Positions 40,854-50,632 of a DNA stretch of 64,000 bases are shown here, one piece after another. This DNA is from Paractinoplanes toevensis (GTDB taxonomy: Bacteria > Actinomycetota > Actinomycetes > Mycobacteriales > Micromonosporaceae): assembly GCF_018332695.1 (NCBI RefSeq), contig NZ_BOQN01000049.1, forward strand, positions 62,001 to 126,000, written 5' to 3'. Position 1 is the first letter of the stretch; every line of letters begins with the position of its first letter. Both the position numbers and the translations under genes were made by a program. The notes below the pieces were generated by a model. That model was not told the origin of the DNA. It saw only the letters and a list, made by a program, of their open reading frames with translations, and did no database searches.

Positions 40854-42718
40854 CCCTGACCGCGCCCGTCGCCGTACTGCCCGAGGAAACTGCCGAGCCC
40901 GGCCCCCGCCGGGATCGCAGCGCCGCCTGGTGCGCCGCGTCGCTGACGGTCGCGGGTGCGGCCGGGGCGGTGGCGCTGGTCGCAGCGGACCGGGCCGCCG
41001 AATGGGGTCGCGGTCGCCCGTTCGAGCTGTTCTGGCTCGGCATGCTGGTCTTCACGCTGCCCGCCGCGTACTGGGCGGGCCGGCGCGCGAGCACGTCCCG
41101 GCTGCGACTGGCGGTGGTCGTCGGCTACGCCTGCTTCACCTACCTGCCCAAACTCCTGCGCAACCCGACCGGGCCGCTCTACCACGACGAGTTCGCGCAC
41201 TGGCGGCAGAGCCGGGAGATCCTGCTCGACGGCCGGCTGTTCGAGGCGAACCCGATCGTCCGGGTGGTCGGCGACTTCCCCGGCCTGCACGCAGCGGTCG
41301 CCGCGGTGTCGTCGCTGACCGGTGTCTCGGTGTGGCACGCCGCGCTGGCCGTCCTGATCGGCGCGCACCTGCTGCTGGTGCTGGGCGTCGCGGTGCTCGC
41401 CCAGGAGATCTGGCGGGACAGCCGGACCGCCGCGATCGCCGCCCTCGCGTACGGTCTGAACAGCTCTTTTCTGTTCTTCGACACCCAGTTCGGCTACGAG
41501 TCGCTGGCCATCACCCTCTGGGTGTGGACGCTGGTGGCGCTGGTCCGGGCACTGCGCTCGCCGGCCAAGGCGCCGATCGCGGTGCTGCTGATCGCGGCCA
41601 CCGTCGTCACCCACCACCTGACCGCGCTCGGCCTGATCGCCACCATGCTCATCATCGCGGTGGCGGTAACCGTCAAACGGCGCGACCGGGTGGCCGTGAC
41701 CGCGTGGGCGCTGACCCTGACCGCCGCGATCCTGACCACGTTCTGGCTGCTGTGGGTGGCGCCGAAGACCGCCGGCTACCTCGATCCCTATCTGGCCAAG
41801 GCGCTCGACCAGTTCGCCGGGATGTTCAGCGACAACGGGGAGAGCGGGCGCACGCTCTTCAAGCAGTCGATCGCGCCCTGGTGGGAGCAGAAGACGGCGT
41901 TCGTGGCACAGGTCCTCGCGCTGGTCGCGATGATCGGGGCGGCCGTCCACCTCTACCGCACGCGCAGCCGGGATCCGCTCGCGCTCGCGATGCTGCTGCT
42001 CGGCGTCTGCTACTTCCCGGCCGTACTCCTGATCCTCACCCCGTCCGGCGCCGAGGGCGCCCGGCGGTCCTGGGCGTTCAGTTATCTCGGCATCGCGATG
42101 GTGGTGGCGCCGCTCGCGGTCCGGCTGCTCGACCGCTGGGCCGCGAAGGCCGGCGCCGCGCTGCTCACCGCGTTCGCTCTGGTGATGGTCGGCAACACCG
42201 CGGCCGGGATGAACCCGTCCTACCGGTTCCCCGGCCCGCCGGTGTACGGCTCGGACACCCGGGCCCTCATCCCCGAGGTGGCCGCCGCGGCCGACTGGCT
42301 GCGGGCGACCCAGGGCCGCGGGCTGCGGATCGTCGCCGACCGTTACTCCGGGCTGATCTTCGGCTCGTTCGGCGGTCAGGACCCGGTCACCGGCTCGGTC
42401 ACCTTCCCCACCTACGACGTCTATCTCACCCAGCCCGGCCGGCCGGTCAACCCGTCGCTGATCGGGCAGCTCAGCGCGTGGCGGTTCGGCTATCTCGTGG
42501 TGGACCGGCGGATGGCCCGCGAGGTTCCGGAGATCGGCATCTACTTCGAGAACAACGAGCCGATCCCGCACAACGGCCGGCCGGGCTTCACCCTCGGTCA
42601 GCTCACCAAGTTCGACCGCACGCCGTGGACCATCAAGATCTACGACAGCGGGAACATCGCGATCTACCGCTTCGACTTCGCCTCACTGACGGTGCCGGCG
42701 ATCGGGGGCGGCAAGTGA
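40850..42718 (+). CDS. Polytopic membrane protein, GT-C/PMT-like
   Basis: A 622-residue protein with about 11-13 membrane helices followed by a ~150-residue soluble C-terminal domain. After the second or third helix the loop GPLYHDEFAHWRQSREILLD holds the acidic D-E pair typical of the first outer loop of GT-C (Dol-P or polyprenyl-P sugar-using) transferases. HHLTALGLIATM and a later SGAEGARRSW loop also stand out. It likely moves a sugar from a polyprenyl carrier on the outer side; this is inferred from topology and neighbours. ATGA overlap with the upstream gene; GTGA with the next. Confidence 0.75.
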   Translation: MTLTAPVAVLPEETAEPGPRRDRSAAWCAASLTVAGAAGAVALVAADRAAEWGRGRPFELFWLGMLVFTLPAAYWAGRRASTSRLRLAVVVGYACFTYLPKLLRNPTGPLYHDEFAHWRQSREILLDGRLFEANPIVRVVGDFPGLHAAVAAVSSLTGVSVWHAALAVLIGAHLLLVLGVAVLAQEIWRDSRTAAIAALAYGLNSSFLFFDTQFGYESLAITLWVWTLVALVRALRSPAKAPIAVLLIAATVVTHHLTALGLIATMLIIAVAVTVKRRDRVAVTAWALTLTAAILTTFWLLWVAPKTAGYLDPYLAKALDQFAGMFSDNGESGRTLFKQSIAPWWEQKTAFVAQVLALVAMIGAAVHLYRTRSRDPLALAMLLLGVCYFPAVLLILTPSGAEGARRSWAFSYLGIAMVVAPLAVRLLDRWAAKAGAALLTAFALVMVGNTAAGMNPSYRFPGPPVYGSDTRALIPEVAAAADWLRATQGRGLRIVADRYSGLIFGSFGGQDPVTGSVTFPTYDVYLTQPGRPVNPSLIGQLSAWRFGYLVVDRRMAREVPEIGIYFENNEPIPHNGRPGFTLGQLTKFDRTPWTIKIYDSGNIAIYRFDFASLTVPAIGGGK

Positions 42719-43470
42719 CCACCCCGCGGATCCTCGCCGCGGCCCTCGCCACCGTCGGCATCCTCGCCCTCGGCAACGGCTGGTGGCTGCTGCCCGGTCT
42801 TCTTGTCGGACTGCTCGCGCTCGGTGAACTCTGGCTGCGCGCGCTGGTCGCCGAGGCGGTCGCGCCGGTCGCCCGGATCGGCCTCGGTGCGGTGTCCGGG
42901 CTGGTCAGCCTGCCGCTGGTGGCGATCACCCTGCACCTGCTCGGGGTTGGGCTGCGGGGACCGCAGATCGCCGCCGGGCTGGCCGTGCTCACGGTGGCGC
43001 TGGGCGGGGTGGCGCTGCTGCGGGAACGGTCCGGCCCGGTGCCGGACGACCCGCGCTTCGCGCGGACTCTCGCGGCGATCGCCGTCCCGGTGGTGGTCGC
43101 GCTGGTCGTCGGGGGTGCGGCGACCATGGCGTACGTCCGGCTGCCGCACCCGTCGCAACCGGGTTTCACCAGCGTGGCCCTCGGCGGGTGGGCGGCCGGC
43201 ATCGACCGTCCGGTGACGTTCCCCCGCGGCGGCCTGGACGTTCCGATCCGGGTCAGCAGCACCGGCGAACCGGCCGCGGTGGCCCAGCTCCGGGTGCGCG
43301 TCGGGGCCCGCCCCGCCGGCCCGGCCCGGCCGGTCACCGTCGCCGCCGACACCACCCGCTCGTTCGCCGTGCACGTGCCCGCCCCGCTGACCGGCTGCCT
43401 GCACCGCATCGAGATCAGCGTGGGCGGGGCGAGCACCGTCTTCTACGGTCGCGGGCCGGCCACATGCTGA
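42715..43470 (+). CDS. Membrane protein of unknown function (DUF1616-like)
   Basis: A 251-residue protein with four or five membrane helices in the first ~150 residues, then an extracytoplasmic beta-rich domain (about 155-250) with two late cysteines. The arrangement resembles DUF1616 proteins, often found in glycan clusters; similarity is by layout only. Its GTG overlaps the GT-C-like gene stop (GTGA), and its end overlaps the flippase start by 7 nt, so it belongs to the same unit. Confidence 0.7.
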   Translation: MTTPRILAAALATVGILALGNGWWLLPGLLVGLLALGELWLRALVAEAVAPVARIGLGAVSGLVSLPLVAITLHLLGVGLRGPQIAAGLAVLTVALGGVALLRERSGPVPDDPRFARTLAAIAVPVVVALVVGGAATMAYVRLPHPSQPGFTSVALGGWAAGIDRPVTFPRGGLDVPIRVSSTGEPAAVAQLRVRVGARPAGPARPVTVAADTTRSFAVHVPAPLTGCLHRIEISVGGASTVFYGRGPATC

Positions 43471-44840
43471 GGGCGGTCGGGCGGGACTCGCTGGCCCGCA
43501 ACAGCGTACTGATCATGGCGAGCACCGTCGGGACCAGCGGGCTCGGCTACCTCTACTGGATGGTCGCGGCCCGCGAGCTGCCGCGCCCGGCGATCGGCAC
43601 GGCCACCGCGCTGATCTCAGCGGCCACCGTGGTCAGCATGATGGCCAACCTGGGCATCGGCCACATGTTCATCCAGCGGCTGCCGGAGGCCGGGGCCGCC
43701 GCCTGGTCCCGCATCGTCAGCGCCGGCCTGCTGCTGGGCTGCGCTGCCACCGCCGCCGCGTCGATCGCGGCGGCCCTGCTGCTGCCCCGGGCGGTCGGCA
43801 ACTTCACCTTCCTGGCCGGAGCGGACGGCGTGGTCGCGCTGGCCCTGACGGCCATCGCGCTGACCGCGTCGATGCTGCTCGACTACGTCTTCGTCGCCCA
43901 CCGGGCCAGCCAGGGCATGCTCTGGCGCAACCTGGCACTCGCGGCGGGCAAGGTGGCCGCACTGGCCGGGCTCACCGCGGCGGGCCTCGCGAGTGCCGCG
44001 GCGGTGGTGCTCGCCTGGACGGTTCCGTCGCTGATCGTCTCGGCCTGCACCCTGCGCTGGAGCCTGTCCCGGCTGCGGCCCGGATGGCGGCCCACCGGGG
44101 CCGGCCTCGGCGACGAACTGCGCCACGTGCGCGGCTCGATGACCGGGCACCACCTGGTCAACCTGGCCCAGGCCGGGCCGAGCGCGCTGCTCCCGGTGCT
44201 GGTCACCGCCCACCTCGGCGCGGCCGAGAACGCCCACTTCTACGTCGCCTGGATGACCGCGTCGGTGCTGTTCATGGTCTCCCCGGCGGTCGCCTCCGCG
44301 CTGTACGCCGAGCGCACCAACGCGAACAACCGGTCGGCCTCGCTGCCCCGGGCCGCGCTCGTCGTCCTCGTCGTGATCGGCCTCCCGGCGATCGTGCTGT
44401 TCCTGGCCGGCGGCTGGATCCTCGGCCTGTTCAGCCCGGCCTACGCGGCCGCCGGCGGCCTGCTGCTGAAGATCCTCGTGCTGGCGGCGATCCCGGACGC
44501 GATCACCAACCTGGCCGTGGCGCACTGGCGCTCGCTCGGGGCACTGCGCCGCTGCCTGCGCCTGAACCTGGTGATGGCGGTCGCCTGCCTGGGCCTGACC
44601 TGGCTGTGGCTGCCGGCGATGGGCATCGAGGCGGCCGGGCTGGCCTGGCTGATCGGCCAGTCCCTGGGCGCGGCCCTGGTCGCCGCGCACACCGGTTACG
44701 CCCGCCTTCGCCGCCGTTTCACCCCGCAGAACGTCTCCGCGCCCCGCCCCCGGCGACCGCGTCCACGTTCCCATCCGGTCGTTCCGGGGCGCTTCCGCTC
44801 TCCTGCCCATTCCCGCCCGCGATCCCGGAGAGTCCCGTGA
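43464..44840 (+). CDS. Wzx/MurJ-like polysaccharide flippase (MOP superfamily)
   Basis: A 458-residue protein with about 12 membrane helices in its first 415 residues and a basic Arg/Pro-rich cytosolic tail. The start LARNSVLIMASTVGTSGLGY and the repeated helix-pair pattern are typical of polysaccharide exporters (Wzx/RfbX). It would move a lipid-linked oligosaccharide across the membrane. ATG overlaps the preceding gene by 7 nt; its stop overlaps the next GTG. Confidence 0.85.
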   Translation: MLRAVGRDSLARNSVLIMASTVGTSGLGYLYWMVAARELPRPAIGTATALISAATVVSMMANLGIGHMFIQRLPEAGAAAWSRIVSAGLLLGCAATAAASIAAALLLPRAVGNFTFLAGADGVVALALTAIALTASMLLDYVFVAHRASQGMLWRNLALAAGKVAALAGLTAAGLASAAAVVLAWTVPSLIVSACTLRWSLSRLRPGWRPTGAGLGDELRHVRGSMTGHHLVNLAQAGPSALLPVLVTAHLGAAENAHFYVAWMTASVLFMVSPAVASALYAERTNANNRSASLPRAALVVLVVIGLPAIVLFLAGGWILGLFSPAYAAAGGLLLKILVLAAIPDAITNLAVAHWRSLGALRRCLRLNLVMAVACLGLTWLWLPAMGIEAAGLAWLIGQSLGAALVAAHTGYARLRRRFTPQNVSAPRPRRPRPRSHPVVPGRFRSPAHSRPRSRRVP

Positions 44841-46072
44841 AGATCCTGCACCTGGCCAACCTCTATGCACCCGTCATCGGCGGGCTCGAACGCAGCATCG
44901 CCACCAGCAGTGAGGAGTTGGTGCGCCGGGGGCACGACGTCACCGTGCTCACCCTGGCCGCCCCCGGTTCGGTTGCGGAGGAGCGGCTCGGCGGCGTCCG
45001 GGTCGTCCGGGTCGGCAGCATCGCCACCAGCCTGCTGCCCGGCATCAACCAGGACCGGGCGAAACCGTTCCACCCGACCGCAGCCGACCCGCTCACCGTC
45101 GCCGGCATCCGGCGCGAACTGCGGGCCCACCGCTACGACGTGGTGCACAGCCACGACTGGTTGATGTACAGCTACCTGCCGCTGCGGTTCGGCCGGGACG
45201 GGGTGCCGCACGTGCACACCGCCCACGACTTCGGGCTGGCCTGCGTGAAGAAGACCTTCGCCCGGGACGGCCGGGGTTGCGCGACCGGACCGCGGCTCTC
45301 GCACTGCCTGCCCTGCGCCTCCGGCCAGTACGGCAAGCCCAAGGCGGTGGCGCTGACCGCGGCGCTGCGCGCGCACCGGCACCGGGGGATCGACGCGCTC
45401 ACCGCGATCTCGCCGTCGGTGGCCCGGGCCCTGGAACAGGCCCGGCTCCCGGCCGGCCTGCCGGTGCGGGTGGTCTCCAGCCTGGTGCCGGACGGGCTGG
45501 ACGAGCTGGCCCGCAACACGGCCCGGCCGCACTGGCTGCCCGACCGGCCGTACATCCTGTTCGTCGGGGCGCTCGGGCCGCACAAGGGCGTGGACGTGCT
45601 CTTCACCGCGTACCGGACCCTGGTCGACCGGTGGACGGGCCACGAGCCGGCGCCGGCGCTGGTCTGCATCGGGACCTGGCGGCCGGACACCCCGGCGGTT
45701 CCGCCCGGGGTGCTGGTCCGGCACGACGTGCCGCACCAGCAGGTGATGGCGGCCTGGCACGGGGCCGCGGCCGGGGTGGTGCCGTCCATCAACGAGGCGA
45801 TGGGGCAGGTGGCGGTCGAGGCGCTGCTGGCCCGTACGCCGGTGATCGCCTCCCGGGTCGGCGGCCTGGCCGACATGATCCGGGACGGGGAGAGCGGCCT
45901 GCACGTGCCGACCGGCGACGCGGACGCCCTGCACGCGGCGCTCGTCCGGGTGCTCACCGACGACGCCCTGGCCGACCGGCTCCGCACGGCCGGCTATCGG
46001 CGCGGGCTCGACTTCACCGCGACTCGCGTGGTCCCGCAGATCGAGGAGGTTTACCGTGCGTGCAGCGCGTGA
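44837..46072 (+). CDS. GT4-family glycosyltransferase
   Basis: A 411-residue GT-B enzyme. VKILHLANLYAPVIGGLERS at the N-terminus; HSHDWLMYSYLP; a cysteine-rich insert FARDGRGCATGPRLSHCLPC; C-lobe PYILFVGALGPHKGVDVLFT and the donor site PSINEAMGQVAVEALLARTP. The Cys insert (four cysteines including the C-L-P-C pair) occurs in some actinobacterial GT4 enzymes and may bind metal. GTG overlaps the flippase stop (GTGA). The 3' end overlaps the next gene by 17 nt. Confidence 0.92.
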   Translation: MKILHLANLYAPVIGGLERSIATSSEELVRRGHDVTVLTLAAPGSVAEERLGGVRVVRVGSIATSLLPGINQDRAKPFHPTAADPLTVAGIRRELRAHRYDVVHSHDWLMYSYLPLRFGRDGVPHVHTAHDFGLACVKKTFARDGRGCATGPRLSHCLPCASGQYGKPKAVALTAALRAHRHRGIDALTAISPSVARALEQARLPAGLPVRVVSSLVPDGLDELARNTARPHWLPDRPYILFVGALGPHKGVDVLFTAYRTLVDRWTGHEPAPALVCIGTWRPDTPAVPPGVLVRHDVPHQQVMAAWHGAAAGVVPSINEAMGQVAVEALLARTPVIASRVGGLADMIRDGESGLHVPTGDADALHAALVRVLTDDALADRLRTAGYRRGLDFTATRVVPQIEEVYRACSA

Positions 46073-47342
46073 GTCCGCCGTCCGCCCGCCTGATCCGATT
46101 TATCGAGAAAAACCGCGAATTCTCGTGGTCGGCTCGGGATGGCGATTTCTCTCCGGGATCAGCTATTACACCTGCCGGCTCGCGAACGCGCTCAACACCC
46201 GCTACGAGGTCGGCACCGTGCTGATGCGGCAGCTGCTCCCGGCCCGCCTCTACCCCGGCCGGAACCGGGTCGGCCGGCAGCTCAGCGACCTGCGCTACGA
46301 CGAGGGCATCCCGGTCTTCGACGGCGTGGACTGGTGGGGAGCGCCCTCCCTGCTGCGAGCCGTCCAATTTATGCGCAAATTTCGCCCGGACGTGCTCGTC
46401 CTGCAGTGGTGGACCGGCACCGTGCTGCACTCCTACCTGGTCCTCTGCCTCGCCGCCCGGCTCACCGGCGTCCGCGTGATCGTCGAGTTCCACGAGGTCC
46501 AGGACACCGGCGAGGCCGAACACCGCTGGGCCGCGGCCTACGTCCGCAAATTCATCCAGCCGCTGCTGCGGCGCACCGACGGCGTGGTGGTCCATTCGCG
46601 CTTCGATCAACAGACCCTTCGGGAGACGTACGCGCTGAGCACGGTCCCGTCGGTGATCGCCCGGCACGGCCCGTTCGATCACCACGACGCCGCCGTCCCC
46701 GAGCCGCGTGTCCCGGGTGGGCCGCGCCGGCTGCTGTTCTTCGGCACGATCCGCCCCTACAAAGGACTCGAGGACCTGATCGAGGCGTTCGCGACGCTGC
46801 CCGGCGACTACCACCTGACCGTGGTGGGGGAGACCTGGGAGGGCTGGACGCTGCCGGCCGAACTGATCGCCGCCTCGCCCGCCGCCGGCCGCATCGAGTT
46901 CGTCAACCGCTACGTCGCCGACGCCGAGGTGGACGCCTACTTCGCGGCGGCCGACCTGGTCGTGCTGCCCTACCGGCGCAGCTCGGCGAGCGGGCCGCTG
47001 CACATCGCGATGAGCCACGGCCTGCCGGTCGTGGTGACCGCGGTCGGCGGCCTGGTCGAGGCGGCCGAGGAGTACCCGGGCGCCCGGTTCGCACCGGCCG
47101 GCGACCCGGCGGCGCTGTCCGCCGCGATCCGCGACGCCGACCGCCTGGTCGGCCGGCGGCACGCCGACCCGTCGTCGTGGGAGAAGACCGTCGCCGCGTA
47201 CGACGAGCTGATGGCCCGGATCGGCGTGACGCCGCCGCCACGTGGGGCGACGGCGTCCGCCGTTCATGCCGAGCCTCAGGAGGCGGACACCACCACGTCG
47301 TCGAACCAGACGGTGCCGGTGTTCTCCGCCGACTTGAGGTGA
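46056..47342 (+). CDS. GT4-family glycosyltransferase, last gene of glycan cluster
   Basis: A 428-residue GT-B enzyme. ILVVGSGWRFLSGISYYTCR; LQWWTGTVLHSYLVLCLAAR; FHEVQDTGEAEHRW; C-lobe LLFFGTIRPYKGLEDLIEAF and the donor site PYRRSSASGPLHIAMSHGLP. The last ~35 residues (from about residue 395) are low-complexity and antisense to the end of the hydrolase gene, so they may be an added tail after loss of an earlier stop. GTG start lies inside the preceding gene (17-nt overlap). Confidence 0.9.
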   Translation: MRAARESAVRPPDPIYREKPRILVVGSGWRFLSGISYYTCRLANALNTRYEVGTVLMRQLLPARLYPGRNRVGRQLSDLRYDEGIPVFDGVDWWGAPSLLRAVQFMRKFRPDVLVLQWWTGTVLHSYLVLCLAARLTGVRVIVEFHEVQDTGEAEHRWAAAYVRKFIQPLLRRTDGVVVHSRFDQQTLRETYALSTVPSVIARHGPFDHHDAAVPEPRVPGGPRRLLFFGTIRPYKGLEDLIEAFATLPGDYHLTVVGETWEGWTLPAELIAASPAAGRIEFVNRYVADAEVDAYFAAADLVVLPYRRSSASGPLHIAMSHGLPVVVTAVGGLVEAAEEYPGARFAPAGDPAALSAAIRDADRLVGRRHADPSSWEKTVAAYDELMARIGVTPPPRGATASAVHAEPQEADTTTSSNQTVPVFSADLR

Positions 47343-48793
47343 ATCTGCATGCTGGCCGAACCGGCCGGGGCGACCCCGTCCACGACCAGCTTCGTCCAGT
47401 TGGTGGTGCCGGTCGGCAGGGTCGCCGAGGCGCCGCCACCCAGCCACTTGTCGTTGATGTCGAACCAGCTCAGCGCGATCTGGGTGGCGCCGGTGGCGGC
47501 GTTGCCGCGGACCCACGCCTCGCCGTGCCACTTCTGGCCGGAGACCACCGGGACGATCGGGGCGACCCGGAAGGACGGCGCACCGGCCGCGGTCTTGCCG
47601 GTGTTGGTGAGGGTGACCGACCACTTGCCGGTGCGCGCCTGCGCCTGCGTCTTGACCGCCTGGCCCAGCTCGGGCAGGTAGGCACGCCACGGGCTGAGGC
47701 CGGTGCCGTTCTCGAAGCTGGTGTCCATCAGGGTGGCCGGCGCGGCGGCACCGGTCCAGGCCGCCTTCACCACGGCCGCGGCCGCCTTGGCAACACCGTT
47801 CGTGCGGTACAGGCCGTAGTTGTACTGGGCCGGGATCTTCGACACCTGTGAATCGGGGATCGAGCCGGTGGCGAAGTCGGTCAGCGTCCACGGGGCCACC
47901 GACTGCACGCCGGCCGCGTTCGCGGCCTGGAACACCCGGGCCAGGAAGGCGGCCTGCTCACCCTCGGTGTTCTGCAGGGTGTTCAGGCCGACCTCGCCGA
48001 TCACCATCGGGGTGGGCGCGACGGTGGCCTGGGCCTGCTTGATCACCGCGAGGGCCCGCTCCGAGCTGGTGTAGAAGTGGAAGTCGTAGAAGTCGATCGG
48101 GTTCGCGGTGAGCGCCGCCTTGATCTTGCCCATCCCGATGGCGCCGTCGTCACCGTTCACCGAGAAGGTCAGCGGCATGGTCGGGTACGCCGCGCGGACC
48201 AGCGGCACGATCTTCTTGGCCCAGGTGACCGCGCCCACGTCGTCCGGGTCGAACTCGTTCTGCAGCTCGACCGAGATGATCCGGGGGTCGTCCCGGTACG
48301 CCCGGAGCAGGTTGTTCGCCCAGTTGAAGCTGTTGGCGACCTCGCTGTACTGGCCCCACCAGTCGAACAGCGTGAACTTGACGGTCATCCCGTACTTGTC
48401 GGCGGTGTTCACGAAGGTGGCGAGCCGGCTGGTGTAGGTGGAGTTCAGCGTCGGGTAGCCGAACGTCGACGGGAAGATGATCGCCCGGGCGCTGGTGGCA
48501 CCGAGGGCGTCCGCCTTCGCCATGTCGGCGTCGATCTTCGCGGCGTCGAAGCTGGTCCACATCTTCGACCAGCCGGCGTTGGCCGGGTAGTAGTTGATCG
48601 TCTTGGCGGCCTTGACGGCGGCGAGCCGGGAGGCCAGCGTCGGCACCGCGGTGACGGCCGTGGTGGCGACCTTCGTCGTGGTCGCGGGCTTCACGGCGGC
48701 GGGCTGGGCGATCGCCGGGGCGGCGGCGGGGGCGGACAGGCCGAGGAGGACCGTCGAGGCGATGACGGCGGCGCGGCGGCGGGAGAGGTTCAC
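47276..48793 (-). CDS. Secreted GH5-like glycoside hydrolase with carbohydrate-binding domain
   Basis: A 505-residue exported protein (signal RRRAAVIASTVLLGLSAPAA, Ala/Thr linker to ~55). The (beta/alpha)8 catalytic domain spans about 60-350 with the acid/base in ISVELQNEFD (Asn179-Glu180) and nucleophile in PMVIGEVGLNT (Glu267), the arrangement of GH5/clan-A cellulases and mannanases. Residues ~355-505 are a jelly-roll resembling CBM4/9-type domains (TLMDTSFENGTGLSPWRAYL, VWFDDVVVSAS). It faces the glycan cluster and overlaps its last gene by 67 nt. It may trim the glycan made there, or be an ordinary beta-glucan hydrolase. Confidence 0.85.
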   Translation of the reverse strand: MNLSRRRAAVIASTVLLGLSAPAAAPAIAQPAAVKPATTTKVATTAVTAVPTLASRLAAVKAAKTINYYPANAGWSKMWTSFDAAKIDADMAKADALGATSARAIIFPSTFGYPTLNSTYTSRLATFVNTADKYGMTVKFTLFDWWGQYSEVANSFNWANNLLRAYRDDPRIISVELQNEFDPDDVGAVTWAKKIVPLVRAAYPTMPLTFSVNGDDGAIGMGKIKAALTANPIDFYDFHFYTSSERALAVIKQAQATVAPTPMVIGEVGLNTLQNTEGEQAAFLARVFQAANAAGVQSVAPWTLTDFATGSIPDSQVSKIPAQYNYGLYRTNGVAKAAAAVVKAAWTGAAAPATLMDTSFENGTGLSPWRAYLPELGQAVKTQAQARTGKWSVTLTNTGKTAAGAPSFRVAPIVPVVSGQKWHGEAWVRGNAATGATQIALSWFDINDKWLGGGASATLPTGTTNWTKLVVDGVAPAGSASMQIHLKSAENTGTVWFDDVVVSAS

Positions 48794-49111
48794 GTACGGG
48801 TCCCTTCCGTGGGACGAGGTTCAGGTGCGGAAGCGGCCCTCCAATCGGCGCAGTTGCATTAGGGGAGTCATGGTTTGCTGATTGCTTCGTCGGTGCACGA
48901 CGGTGGCAGCCGGGTTGCGGCAACCGAAAAGATCGGACTCTTAGCCCCGCCGAAGGGCGCTGAGCTGCGGAAATGCCTTGATGGCCGGTAGAGTTCCGGA
49001 GTCGCCGAACGGTTGCCGGGCGGTAGCGGCGCCGGCCGAAAATGCATTCTGTGGCGGCGGAAAAGCCACTTTTCCGCCGCATAAACCCCGGCGTCGGTTG
49101 CGAGTGGGTTG
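48794..49111. other. 318-bp intergenic region, promoter region of the GH5-like gene
   Basis: Between the hydrolase start and the cobIJ stop, both on the minus strand. I see no open frame with coding character, no strong hairpin and no clear promoter hexamers. It must hold the hydrolase promoter. Confidence 0.5.
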
Positions 49112-50632
49112 TTATGCCTCGGGATAGTGCCGCGGCGTGTAGACGCGGGTCGTCCCGTCCGCCCCGGCGACCGCCCGTGTCCGGGTCGAACCGATCAACA
49201 GCAGGCAGCGCATGTCGACCGTGGCCGGGTCCAGCTCGGCCAGCGTGGTGACCCGCACCGACTCGGTCGGACCGCCCACATCCCGCCCGATCACCACGAC
49301 CGTCTCCGGCGCGCGGTGCTCCAGCAGCGCCGCGCGGGCCCGCACCAGCTGCTCGGTGCGCGACCTCGACGCCGGGTTGTAGATCGCGATCACCAGGTCG
49401 GCCCGGGCCGCGGCGACCAGCCGCGACTCGACCACCGACCAGGGCTTGAGCCGGTCGCTCAGGGACAGCACGCAGAAGTCGTGCCCGAGCGGCGCGCCCA
49501 CCCGGGCCGCCACCGCCTGCGCCGCGGTCAGCCCCGGCACCACCCGCACCGGCACGTCCTTCCACTGCGGGTCGTCGGCCACCTCGAGCACGGCCGCGGC
49601 CATCGCGAACACGCCCGGGTCACCGGCCGAGATCACCGCGACCCGGTGCCCACGCCGGGCCAGGTCGAGCGCGAACGCGGCCCGCTCGGCCTCCACCCGG
49701 TTGTCCGAGGGGTGCTTGCGCTGGCCCGGCCGAGCGGCCACCCGGTCCAGGTAGGGGCCGTAGCCGATCAGGTCGTCGGCGGCGGCGATCGCGGCCCGCG
49801 CCTCCGGCGTGAGCCACTGCGGGTCGCCCGGCCCCAAGCCGACCACGACGACCTCGCCCTCCTGGTCGTCTTCTCTTTCCGCACCTCTTTCCGCGCCGAA
49901 GGCGGCGGCCGCCGGACTCGGCAGCAACGCCAGCGAGAAGTACGGGACGGTGTCCGGATCGACGTCCGCGAGCGGGACGGTGCGCTCGCCGGCCGTGGTG
50001 GCCCGCTCGACGTACCAGGCGTCGGCGAGCCGGCCCGAACGTTCCAGCGCCGCCCGCACGTTCGGGAACGTGCGGCCCAGCTTCATCACCGCGGCCGACT
50101 CGGTAGCCGCCAGGTGCGCGGCCAACTCGCCGGCGGGCAGGGTGCCGGGCAGGATCGTGAGCACCTCGTCGCGCTCCATCAGCGGCCGGCCGAGCGCGGC
50201 CGACGCGGCGCTCACCGAGGTCACCCCCGGGACGACGGTCGTGTCGTACCGGTCGGCGAGGCGCTTGTGCATGTGCATGTAGGACCCGTAGAAGAACGGG
50301 TCGCCCTCGGCCAGCACGACCACGTCCCGCCCCGCGTCGAGGTGCGCGGCGAGCCGGGCCGCCGACTCGGCATAGAAGTCGTCGATCGCGCCCTGGTAAC
50401 CGCCCGGATGGTCGGTGGTCTCGGTGGTGACCGGGTAGATCAGCGCCTCCTCGATCTGCCCGTCCCGCAGGTGCGCCGCCGCGATGGCCCGCGCGTTGCT
50501 GCGCCCGTGCCGCGCCGCGTGATAGGCCACCACGTCGGCGTTCTCGATCAGCCGGGCGGCCTTCACCGTGATCAACTCCGGGTCGCCGGGGCCGACGCCC
50601 ACGCCGTAGAGCTTTCCGGCCATGGATGTCAC
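49112..50632 (-). CDS. cobIJ: Fused precorrin-2 C20- / precorrin-3B C17-methyltransferase
   Basis: A 506-residue fusion. The N-half (about 1-245) is Cob[59 protein letters not shown]. After a short acidic linker (about 250-262) the C-half is Cob[71 protein letters not shown]. Both use SAM to methylate the corrin ring in the aerobic cobalamin route; the fusion is common in actinomycetes. GTG overlaps the cobH stop (GTGA). Confidence 0.95.
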   Translation of the reverse strand: MTSMAGKLYGVGVGPGDPELITVKAARLIENADVVAYHAARHGRSNARAIAAAHLRDGQIEEALIYPVTTETTDHPGGYQGAIDDFYAESAARLAAHLDAGRDVVVLAEGDPFFYGSYMHMHKRLADRYDTTVVPGVTSVSAASAALGRPLMERDEVLTILPGTLPAGELAAHLAATESAAVMKLGRTFPNVRAALERSGRLADAWYVERATTAGERTVPLADVDPDTVPYFSLALLPSPAAAAFGAERGAEREDDQEGEVVVVGLGPGDPQWLTPEARAAIAAADDLIGYGPYLDRVAARPGQRKHPSDNRVEAERAAFALDLARRGHRVAVISAGDPGVFAMAAAVLEVADDPQWKDVPVRVVPGLTAAQAVAARVGAPLGHDFCVLSLSDRLKPWSVVESRLVAAARADLVIAIYNPASRSRTEQLVRARAALLEHRAPETVVVIGRDVGGPTESVRVTTLAELDPATVDMRCLLLIGSTRTRAVAGADGTTRVYTPRHYPEA

